DNA of 64,000 nt from Spirochaetota bacterium. GTDB lineage: Bacteria; Spirochaetota; Spirochaetia; Treponematales; UBA12059. Positions 56,413-64,000 of this stretch are shown piece by piece; the first letter of the stretch is position 1; every line of letters starts with the position of its first letter. Under the pieces are notes generated by a model. It worked only from the letters and a program-made list of their open reading frames with translations, ran no database searches and was not told where the DNA came from. A program made the translations under genes and the position numbers. The stretch is taken from the NCBI GenBank assembly GCA_018816345.1, contig JAHIWG010000141.1, positions 1 through 64,000 of the forward strand, read 5' to 3'.

Positions 56413-58731
56413 TTAGCCTATCTCGCCATCGCTTACCTTACTTAAAGCGAAAGGCTTACCGTCGGCTACGAGAGCCTTAGTCCCTACAAGAGCCTTGGAG
56501 CCCTTGGCGACGATAGGCACGGAGAAGAAGGCGTCGGCGTCGATCTCCGCTTCCGCGGGAACGGCGGGATCCTGGCCTTCGAGCACTACCCTGGTACCGG
56601 GAGCGGCCCACGGCGCGTCGAGCACCTCGACGACTTCCTTGCCCTCGGCCCCGGAGCGCGCGGCGGCCAGGAGCATGCCGCGCGACTCGACGCCCCTGAG
56701 CTTGGCGGGCTTGAGGTTGTTGACGAGGACTATGCTCTTGCCGAGCAGTTCCTCTTCCGAATAGAACGGCACGAGGCCCGAGACAATGACGCGCTCCTGG
56801 CCGGTGCCGTCGTCGAGGGTCTCTATATACAGCTTATCGGCCTTGGGGTGACGCTCGATCTTCACTATCCTGGCCACGCGCAGGTCGACGAGCCTCGCGA
56901 AGCGCTCCTCCACGGGAAGCCCGGCGTACGGAGCCGGCTTGGGCTCCGCGGGCTTCACCGCCTTGGGTGCGGGCTCAACGGGAGCGGACGGCTTCGGAGC
57001 GGGCGCCGAAGCTTCCGGCTTAGGTCCGGCGGCGTCGCGGGCCGCCCGCTCCTTCTGCGAGCCGGAGTACTTGTCGCGCAACTCGGCTATGCGATCGGGA
57101 TCGAGCTTCTGGAACAGGACGCCTACGTCGGAGACCTTCGTAAGCCCGGAAAGGACGCCTACGTCGTCCCAGGTAAGGCCGGGTCTCCCCTTGCCCTCGG
57201 ACACGGAGAGCCCGAAGAAGCCGGCCAGCTGGCTCATGGCGCGCGGCATGTACGGATGCATTATCACGGAAAGGTCGCGGAGCACGTAGCACAGGTCGGA
57301 TAGCAGGCTCGCGGCCTTCCCCGGGTCGGCGGTACGGGCCTTCCACGGCTCCTCGGCCTGGAAGCGCTTATTGGCGATATCCGCGATCTGGAAGGCGGCC
57401 CTGAAGGCGTCGCGCAGCTCGGCCCGCTCTAGCCTGGAGGCGACCTCGGTCTCGAGCGCGCGGACCTGGGCCCAGAACGCCTCGTCGGGCTTGCCCTGCG
57501 GGATAGCGCCTTCGTAGAAGCGCTGGACGAACGCGAGGGTGCGGTTGGCGAGGTTGCCGAGGTTGCCTATGAGCTCGCCGTTGACCCGCTCGAAGAAGTC
57601 GGACCAGGTGAAGGTAACGTCGCTCTTCTCGGGCCTGTTGTAGAAGATGTAGAAGCGCCAGACGTCCGCCGGTATGCCGGTCTCCATCGCGTCGGTGCCG
57701 AATACCCCGACGCCCTTGGACTTGGAGAATTTCCCCGACTCGTAGTTGAGGTATTCGGTCGAGGACATGTGGTGGAGCGTCGTGTAGTTCTTGCCGGAAC
57801 CGAGGAGCGTGCTCGGGAATATGACCGTATGGAAGGGGATATTGTCCTTGCCTATGAACTGGAACAGCTCGACGTCGTCCCGGTCGAGCCACCACGACTT
57901 CCAGTCGAAGCCGGCCTCGTCCCCGGCGCAGGCGGTTATCGATATATAGCCTATGGGCGCGTCGAACCAGACGTAGAAGACTTTGTCCTCGAAGCCGGGC
58001 TTGGGAACGGGGATGCCCCATTTCAGGTCGCGGGTGATGGCTCGCGCCTTCAGCCCGTCGCGGATCCAGGCCTGGGTCATCTGCACGGCGTTGTTGGCCC
58101 AGAAGCCCTTGACGCTCGCCTCCTTCATCCAGGCCTCGAGCCGCGGCCTGATGGCGGGGAGGTCTATGTACAGGTGCTTCGTCGAGCGCGAGCGGGGAGC
58201 GGCGCCGCAGGTGGAGCACTTAGGCTCCTTGAGCTCGGTCGGGTCGAGCAGCTTGCCGCAGGATTCGCACTGGTCGCCCCGGGCGTCCTGGTAGCCGCAG
58301 TGGGGGCAGGTGCCGCGGACGTAGCGGTCGGCGAGGAAGCGGCCGCAGGGATCGCAGTACAGCTGCTCTATCGTCTGCTCCGATACGAAGCCGGCCTCGT
58401 CGATGTCCTTGAACAGGGACTGCACTATCTCCGTCTGGCGCGGGGTCGACGTGCGGCCGAATTTATCGAAGGCTATGCCGAACCACTCGTAGATCGACTT
58501 ATGGATGTCGTGGAAGCGCGCGCACAGCTCGGCGGGGCTGACGCCCTCCTCGGCGGCCTTCGTCTCGGTGGCGGTGCCGTACTCGTCGGTGCCGCATACG
58601 TACAGCGTGTCGTAGCCGCGGAGGCGGCAGGCGCGGGCGAACACGTCGGCGGACAGGACCTGGATGAGGTTGCCGAGGTGGGGAACGTTATTTACGTACG
58701 GTAGGGCGCTGGTTACGAGACGTCGTTTCAT
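56413..58731 (-). CDS. metG: Methionyl-tRNA synthetase with C-terminal tRNA-binding domain
   Basis: LPYVNNVPHLGNLIQ, FSKSKGVGVFGTD, C-terminal VEERFARLVDLRVARIVKIERHPKADKLYIETLD. Confidence 0.95.
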   Translation of the reverse strand: MKRRLVTSALPYVNNVPHLGNLIQVLSADVFARACRLRGYDTLYVCGTDEYGTATETKAAEEGVSPAELCARFHDIHKSIYEWFGIAFDKFGRTSTPRQTEIVQSLFKDIDEAGFVSEQTIEQLYCDPCGRFLADRYVRGTCPHCGYQDARGDQCESCGKLLDPTELKEPKCSTCGAAPRSRSTKHLYIDLPAIRPRLEAWMKEASVKGFWANNAVQMTQAWIRDGLKARAITRDLKWGIPVPKPGFEDKVFYVWFDAPIGYISITACAGDEAGFDWKSWWLDRDDVELFQFIGKDNIPFHTVIFPSTLLGSGKNYTTLHHMSSTEYLNYESGKFSKSKGVGVFGTDAMETGIPADVWRFYIFYNRPEKSDVTFTWSDFFERVNGELIGNLGNLANRTLAFVQRFYEGAIPQGKPDEAFWAQVRALETEVASRLERAELRDAFRAAFQIADIANKRFQAEEPWKARTADPGKAASLLSDLCYVLRDLSVIMHPYMPRAMSQLAGFFGLSVSEGKGRPGLTWDDVGVLSGLTKVSDVGVLFQKLDPDRIAELRDKYSGSQKERAARDAAGPKPEASAPAPKPSAPVEPAPKAVKPAEPKPAPYAGLPVEERFARLVDLRVARIVKIERHPKADKLYIETLDDGTGQERVIVSGLVPFYSEEELLGKSIVLVNNLKPAKLRGVESRGMLLAAARSGAEGKEVVEVLDAPWAAPGTRVVLEGQDPAVPAEAEIDADAFFSVPIVAKGSKALVGTKALVADGKPFALSKVSDGEIG

Positions 58732-58792
58732 GGTGCGGACACTATACGGGGACGAAAAAGGGCTGTCAACGGAGCCGCGGGCGGCCGGGCTC

Positions 58793-61700
58793 CTAGAACA
58801 CGACCTTGGCGTCGATCCTAATCGAATAGCCGAAGCCCCAGACAGAAGAGCCCGCGGATATCGTGACGAGTTGCCACACGCCCGCGCCCGCGCCCACGGT
58901 TAGGCTCCCCCCCGCGACGACCTTGGTCGAATAGTCGAGCGAGATACGCGCGACGAGCGGAGCGTTGACGGCCGAGGCCTTCCCTACCGAGCCCTCGAAG
59001 GCGAACGAGTCCTTGAGCGCGAGCGGATCGCCTAGCACGGCGTCGAGCCAGGCTGATACCCATGCACCCTGCGCGCCGGCCGGGACGTCGGCGGTTATCG
59101 GGGCCTCGGCGCGGGCCTCGGCGCGGGCGGGGGGGGCCGCGGCGCGGGACTTGATAGCCAGGGCCGCTAGGTCGCCGAGCCAGCTACGCGCGGGCCTCGT
59201 ATTCAAGGCGAGGCTCAGGGCCCCGGACCACGGCTCGGCGCTCCGCGCGCGCGCGTACGAGAAGCTGGTAGCGAGGGCTAGCCTGGAGCCAGAGTACGCT
59301 TCCATGCTCACGGCCAGGTTCGACGACACCGACGGCAGGAAGGCTCCGTCAGAGGGATAATACGATACCGACAAGGCGGTCTTATACGAGTACTCGTCGA
59401 AGGCTACGGCCAGGAGAGTCGGGACGGCCCCGGAGGCGGCGAAGACGTTGGCGGCCCCTCCGGCCATCGTCAACGACAGCGTGCTCGATTCGAAGCTCGT
59501 ATCGTCGGCCAGCGAGACGGCACGCGAGTACGCGGCCGCCCCCGAGCTGGGCACGAGCAGGTCGACGAGGCCGTACCCTATCGGCCGCCTGATCTCGAGG
59601 CCAATCTCCGCCTCGTGCTCCGCGGCGGAGGCCCCTTCCGAGAAGCGGTAGAAATCGGCGAACGCGGCCGTCTCCCATAGCTCGGCGATCGGAAGGGCGG
59701 CCCACAGGGCGGCGGCGTCCGACGCCGCGGCGTAAAGCTCCGCCAGGTCGTCGCCGAAGGAAGCCGCGCTCGAGGCGCGTTCGGTCCAGGAAGTGCGCGA
59801 GTAGTAGGGCGCTATCGATAGCGGCCCTAGCGCGAAGGGCAGGCTCGCCTTGGCCTCCGCCTTCGTCCCGGTCGGGGATACGGCGTCGTAGCTCCGTCCC
59901 GCCTTGGCCGAAAGCGCCGCGCCGAGCAGGGAGGCCGACGCCTCTAAGCGGCGCGACGAGGCCTGCGCCTCGGCCGTAGGCAAGGCTAGCCGCCACGACT
60001 CCAGCCAGGAATCGGCTATGCCGAGCCCGGCGAGGGCCGATACGGGCGCGGCGAGGCTCGCGGTCGCGGAGACCGACGCGATTCCGCCGAGGGCCGCCTT
60101 GGCCGACCACTCCTGGCCGAGGGTCGCGAGCTCCTCGGCGGACTTCGCGCGGGCCGAGGCGGAGAAGCCGCCCGCGGCGAGGGCCGCGTCGATACTCCGG
60201 CCGTAGGTGCCTAGCGAGGCGTCCCTCGAGTACTGGTCCACAATCCGCGTGTTGGCCCCGGGGCTAGGCACCGCGAGCGAATAGGCCAGCCCGTTAGAGA
60301 AGGTCTCGGTCGTCGCGGCCGGGCTCCAGGCGACGGACGCGGCGAACGCCTCGCTTACCCATCCCGCCTCGAGGCTCGAGGCGAAGGACGTATCTCCGCC
60401 TACGACGCCCGACGCGGCGCCCGCGAGGTAGGGCCCTTCCTTCCTAGGGGCGAGCCCGAGGCTGAAGTCGGCGGCGGCGAGGGCCGAGAACCCGTCCCTG
60501 GCCCCCTCGAGCGCTATCTCGTCGACGAGCACCGAGCCCGACTCGAGTCCCTCTATGACGATCTCTACGAGGCCGGCGGCGTCGGGGACGGCGAACGATC
60601 CCGACGCGCCTAGGACGGCGACGGTCGAGCCGTCTCCCGAGCTTACGCCGACCCTCGCCGCGGGTCCCAGCTCCAAGGACACCCTGCGCCAGCCGTCGCC
60701 CAGGCCGGACAACGGGAGGAAGACCGCGGCGCCCGCGCCCTCCCCGTCTCCGACAGTCAGCCTGAGGGTCGATCCGCTCGTCGCGCCGTCCGCCTTGACG
60801 AAGAACGACAGGGCCTCGTAGGAGGACAGCGGGACGTCGTCGACGTAGCGTACGAACCTCGTGGCCCCGCCCCTGGCGCCGGCCGCGGCCGGGTCGACGG
60901 CGAGCGAGAGGGCCCGGTTGGCGATGCCCGTCGAGTGGAAGGCCTCGAGCGTCCCCGCGAAGGCGCTCTCCGCGGCGAGCCCGGCCTCGGCGACGCTCGA
61001 CGCGACTATCCCGAGGGTATCGCCTTCCACGGCCCGGAACGGGACCAGGGGCTTCTGCGCGCTTCCGTCCTCCATGCCGCTGACGCGGTACAGCCCGGAG
61101 GCCCCGGCGCGCAGGTATCGGGCCATGGCCCTCGCCTTGAACGACGCGGCTTCGGACTGCATCGCCGCCTCCGCCGAGGCGCCGGTCCAGGCGGTCTTAG
61201 CCTCGCCCCCCTCGTCGTAGCCCAGCCCGAACAAGGGCCATCGCCCGCCTAGGGCAGCCGCCCAGTCGAGCCCGAGCCAGGGGAAGCGGGATCCGAGCCC
61301 GAAGGCGAGCGCCCCGTCGGAGCGGTCCGGGCTCGCCACGGCGTAGCCGACGCGGACGAGCTCCCCGGCTCGCGGCGGCGGCAGGAGGACGAGCGCGCCG
61401 GTAGCCGCGTCGTACTCGAAGGAAGACGACTCGACCCCGTCGCGGTACACGGCGATAGTGCCGGCCGCCGTCCCCTGCTCGAGCGCTATAGTCTCGGCCG
61501 ACTCGACGACGCTGGCGACGATCGAGAACCCCTCGCCGGCCGAGTATAGGGTCGCGGCGTCGCTCGAGGTCTCGTAGGTCCACGGGGTAAACTGGTAGAA
61601 CGGCCTCGAGTACCCGTCCGTCCCGGGCGGGGCCTCTCCCCTGACCACCTGTACGAGCCCTTCCTGCACCCGCGTGACGGAGAACCGGGTATCGGCCTGC

Positions 61701-62665
61701 CCGGTTGCTAGGTTACGCACGAATAGCCGGCGCGCCGAGCTCGTATCCGGGAGGGCGTAGAGATTGCGTACCTCGTAGCCGCTGTCCGCCCGGGACACGG
61801 CGCCGTCCGCGGCTACGGATAGCTCGTAGAGCACGACCCCGGAGTGCGCCCCGGAGGCGCCCGTCCACGCGGCGCGGAGGACGCCCTTAGGTTCCGAGCC
61901 TAGGAGGATGACGCCGCTCGCGAGCGTGGCCGAGTACTCGTCGGGGCTGAGCGTCCTCGAGCCCGAGGCCGTCGTATCGGTAAGGACCAGCCCCGTCACG
62001 GCCGTGTCCCCGAGCGCGAAGCGGCGGCCTCGCAGGTGGTCTCGCGGCGAGAGGGCGGTCTCCTGGGCCTCCGCTCCTCCGAAGAACGTCCTGGTCCTCC
62101 AGTCGAGGCCGTCCCAACGGACCATGGCGTCGATAGAGATGCCTCGCTCGGCGTCCCGCGCGGCCAGGGCGGCCCCGAACGAGCCCTCCGGAGCGCCGAA
62201 CGCCATGAAAGGATAATCGGGCATGGTTATCTTGGCGTTGCCGAGTCGGGCCGCGCGTATGAAATCGGCGTCGTCTCCCTCGAAGGCCAAGAGGAACAAG
62301 GCGTCCGAGGCCTCTTGGGCGACGTAGGCCTCGAGGAGCCATTTCCGCTTGAAGCGCAGGAAGACGTATAGGTCGGGGGTCTGCGTGAAGAGGAAGGGGA
62401 CCATATTGAAATTCGACAGGCTGGAACCGAAGGAGAAGGTTCCCGAGCTGAGCATAGACGCCTCCCAGAAGCCCTGGGCGAAGGCCTCGACGTCGGCGTC
62501 GCCGAGCTTGGCCGAGAAAAGGCTGGACGGCGGCTCGGATGGCAAGACCGATACGAGGCTCTGAGCGACGGCGGGGCTCGGGCATAGCGCGTTGAGAGCC
62601 AGCAGCGTTAGGAGCGCCAGGGCGAACGAGGCGTGGGCTGCTTTAATCGGTCTTTTCTTTATCAT
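58793..62665 (-). CDS. Very large putative outer-membrane protein
   Basis: N-terminal signal peptide, alternating hydrophobic/polar pattern, C-terminus ...SIRIDAKVVF with terminal Phe. Confidence 0.65.
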   Translation of the reverse strand: MIKKRPIKAAHASFALALLTLLALNALCPSPAVAQSLVSVLPSEPPSSLFSAKLGDADVEAFAQGFWEASMLSSGTFSFGSSLSNFNMVPFLFTQTPDLYVFLRFKRKWLLEAYVAQEASDALFLLAFEGDDADFIRAARLGNAKITMPDYPFMAFGAPEGSFGAALAARDAERGISIDAMVRWDGLDWRTRTFFGGAEAQETALSPRDHLRGRRFALGDTAVTGLVLTDTTASGSRTLSPDEYSATLASGVILLGSEPKGVLRAAWTGASGAHSGVVLYELSVAADGAVSRADSGYEVRNLYALPDTSSARRLFVRNLATGQADTRFSVTRVQEGLVQVVRGEAPPGTDGYSRPFYQFTPWTYETSSDAATLYSAGEGFSIVASVVESAETIALEQGTAAGTIAVYRDGVESSSFEYDAATGALVLLPPPRAGELVRVGYAVASPDRSDGALAFGLGSRFPWLGLDWAAALGGRWPLFGLGYDEGGEAKTAWTGASAEAAMQSEAASFKARAMARYLRAGASGLYRVSGMEDGSAQKPLVPFRAVEGDTLGIVASSVAEAGLAAESAFAGTLEAFHSTGIANRALSLAVDPAAAGARGGATRFVRYVDDVPLSSYEALSFFVKADGATSGSTLRLTVGDGEGAGAAVFLPLSGLGDGWRRVSLELGPAARVGVSSGDGSTVAVLGASGSFAVPDAAGLVEIVIEGLESGSVLVDEIALEGARDGFSALAAADFSLGLAPRKEGPYLAGAASGVVGGDTSFASSLEAGWVSEAFAASVAWSPAATTETFSNGLAYSLAVPSPGANTRIVDQYSRDASLGTYGRSIDAALAAGGFSASARAKSAEELATLGQEWSAKAALGGIASVSATASLAAPVSALAGLGIADSWLESWRLALPTAEAQASSRRLEASASLLGAALSAKAGRSYDAVSPTGTKAEAKASLPFALGPLSIAPYYSRTSWTERASSAASFGDDLAELYAAASDAAALWAALPIAELWETAAFADFYRFSEGASAAEHEAEIGLEIRRPIGYGLVDLLVPSSGAAAYSRAVSLADDTSFESSTLSLTMAGGAANVFAASGAVPTLLAVAFDEYSYKTALSVSYYPSDGAFLPSVSSNLAVSMEAYSGSRLALATSFSYARARSAEPWSGALSLALNTRPARSWLGDLAALAIKSRAAAPPARAEARAEAPITADVPAGAQGAWVSAWLDAVLGDPLALKDSFAFEGSVGKASAVNAPLVARISLDYSTKVVAGGSLTVGAGAGVWQLVTISAGSSVWGFGYSIRIDAKVVF

Positions 62666-62689
62666 CGTTCGCGTATATCATTGTAGCCC

Positions 62690-63703
62690 ATGGAACGGGA
62701 TATTGAGAAGTCCGACGCGAGCCCTGGATACGACGCGACCGTAAGCGCGGCTATGGACGCCCTGGCCGTGGTCTCGGTGGCCTTCGTGCTCGTCGGCGCC
62801 GCCCTCTCCGCTTCCGGCGCCTCGTGGCGGATCGGAGCCTACGTCTCCATTGTCGGCCTGCTCTTCGACCTCGTCCTTTCCTACGAATTCCTCGCGAGGC
62901 TCATAAGGCGGAAGCGTCCGGTTTCCTCGCTCGCCGGGCTATCGTCGATCGCTCCCCTGCTCCTCGTCTCGGGGCCTTTCATCGCGGGCTGGGCGCTCTC
63001 CGACCTCGGCTCCGCGGCCGTGCGCGGGTTCTGGCTGGGCGCTTCACCGGCGAGCGGGCTCGCCGCCGTCGCCGCGCTGCGCCTCCTCAGGGTCGCGAGG
63101 CCTATCGAGGCCGTCAGAGAGGACGCGGACGACAGGAGGGCGTCTCGCCAGGCGCGGGCCTCCGGCAGGAAAACCGCGGCGATGGTCGGCATAGCCGTAG
63201 CCATCGCCGGGGCCTTCGCCTCGGACGCGCTCCTGATCCCGGGACTCTCGCGCCTGGGCGCGGAGGGCCGCGCCGCCGCCATGTCGGCCATAGCCGCCGC
63301 CGGCACCGACGCGGAGCGATCCTCGGCCGCCCTGGCCGCCGGGGCTATAGCCCTCCGCGTCGACGGCCGCGCGATCGTGCAGGCCCCCCCCTTCGCGTCG
63401 CCCGCCGACTACGCGATGGAGGCGTCCGGCGGCGTCGAGGCCTGGTTCTCCGTATCCGGCGAGCGGCGGGCCAGGGGGGCGGCGGAAGCCCTCTTCGCGC
63501 TAGCGAGCCTAGCCGCCTCGGCCGGCTACGCGCTCGCCCGCACCGCGCACGGCGCTAGCGCGCGTACGGGGCGGGAGAGCCTTCCCTCCGGCCCTGTCCC
63601 GGAAGGCGGAGCCGCTGCGTCGGAGCGCCGCGGCCGGCCCAGCGACAGGCCCGCCGGGAACGAGGAGCTCGCGGGCATACTAGGAAAGCGCCCCCGTTGG
63701 TAG
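62690..63703 (+). CDS. Membrane protein, possibly voltage-sensor-like ion transport domain
   Basis: IVGLLFDLVLSYEFLARLIRRKRP and VAALRLLRVARPIEAVRE, several TM segments. Confidence 0.55.
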   Translation: MERDIEKSDASPGYDATVSAAMDALAVVSVAFVLVGAALSASGASWRIGAYVSIVGLLFDLVLSYEFLARLIRRKRPVSSLAGLSSIAPLLLVSGPFIAGWALSDLGSAAVRGFWLGASPASGLAAVAALRLLRVARPIEAVREDADDRRASRQARASGRKTAAMVGIAVAIAGAFASDALLIPGLSRLGAEGRAAAMSAIAAAGTDAERSSAALAAGAIALRVDGRAIVQAPPFASPADYAMEASGGVEAWFSVSGERRARGAAEALFALASLAASAGYALARTAHGASARTGRESLPSGPVPEGGAAASERRGRPSDRPAGNEELAGILGKRPRW

Positions 63704-63708
63704 TATCG

Positions 63709-63987
63709 ATGCTCCAGGTCATCATAGAGCTGCCTGAGTCGGTCAGCCTCAAGGATAAGCGGCGGGTCGTCAAGTCCATCAAGGACAGGCTCAGGGCCCG
63801 CTATCGAGTCTCGTGCGCCGAGACCGACCTGCAGGAATCGCTCCGCTACGCCCAGATAGGCGCGGCTCTCGTCTCCAACTCGGCCGAATTCGGCGAGTCT
63901 GTAATGCATAAAGCGCTCGGCGACATAGAGGGCCAGCTATCGCTCCGCATCCACGATTCAGGCGTATACAGCGAGCGCTTCGACTGA
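63709..63987 (+). CDS. DUF503 (YlxP-like) family protein
   Basis: MLQVIIELPESVSLKDKRRVVKSIKDRLRARYRVSCAE. Confidence 0.85.
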   Translation: MLQVIIELPESVSLKDKRRVVKSIKDRLRARYRVSCAETDLQESLRYAQIGAALVSNSAEFGESVMHKALGDIEGQLSLRIHDSGVYSERFD

Positions 63988-64000
63988 TCACGGCTCGACA

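Overview
The window is 64 kb of GC-rich, gene-dense bacterial chromosome. Gene content suggests a Treponema/Spirochaeta-like spirochaete, but that is inference. I saw no phage, transposase, CRISPR array, rRNA or convincing tRNA. Recognisable blocks, in order: a threonine aldolase-nitroreductase fusion (5' truncated by the window edge); a family B (Pol II-like) DNA polymerase; DUF362 ferredoxin; rsmG; NlpC/P60; a putative sigma-54-driven operon (unknown envelope protein, DUF4390-like protein, histidine kinase, NtrC-type regulator); a giant two-ATPase acyl-CoA dehydratase activase; an HD protein paired with a membrane protein carrying a degenerate HD domain; glnS, gltX; galM, SDR, cmk-like, yicC, murC; GH57; a divergent Rnf-like cluster (C-D-G-E-A, no B); hflKC; a Na+-linked methylmalonyl-CoA/succinate-propionate module (oadB, BCCP, oadG, mmdA, mce, meaB, mutase subunits, korCBAD) with an IclR regulator and a transcarboxylase 5S-like gene; hsmA/marR; SUMF and femX; metG; and a 1290-aa putative outer-membrane protein. 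The strongest leads are (1) the Rnf-like cluster, whose RnfA, RnfE, RnfG and RnfC homologues have lost several cofactor motifs and which has no adjacent rnfB; (2) the HD/pseudo-HD membrane gene pair; and (3) a sigma-54 promoter with two tandem palindromes upstream of the operon that encodes its own NtrC-type regulator. All calls come from reading the sequence and supplied ORFs; no database search was run.
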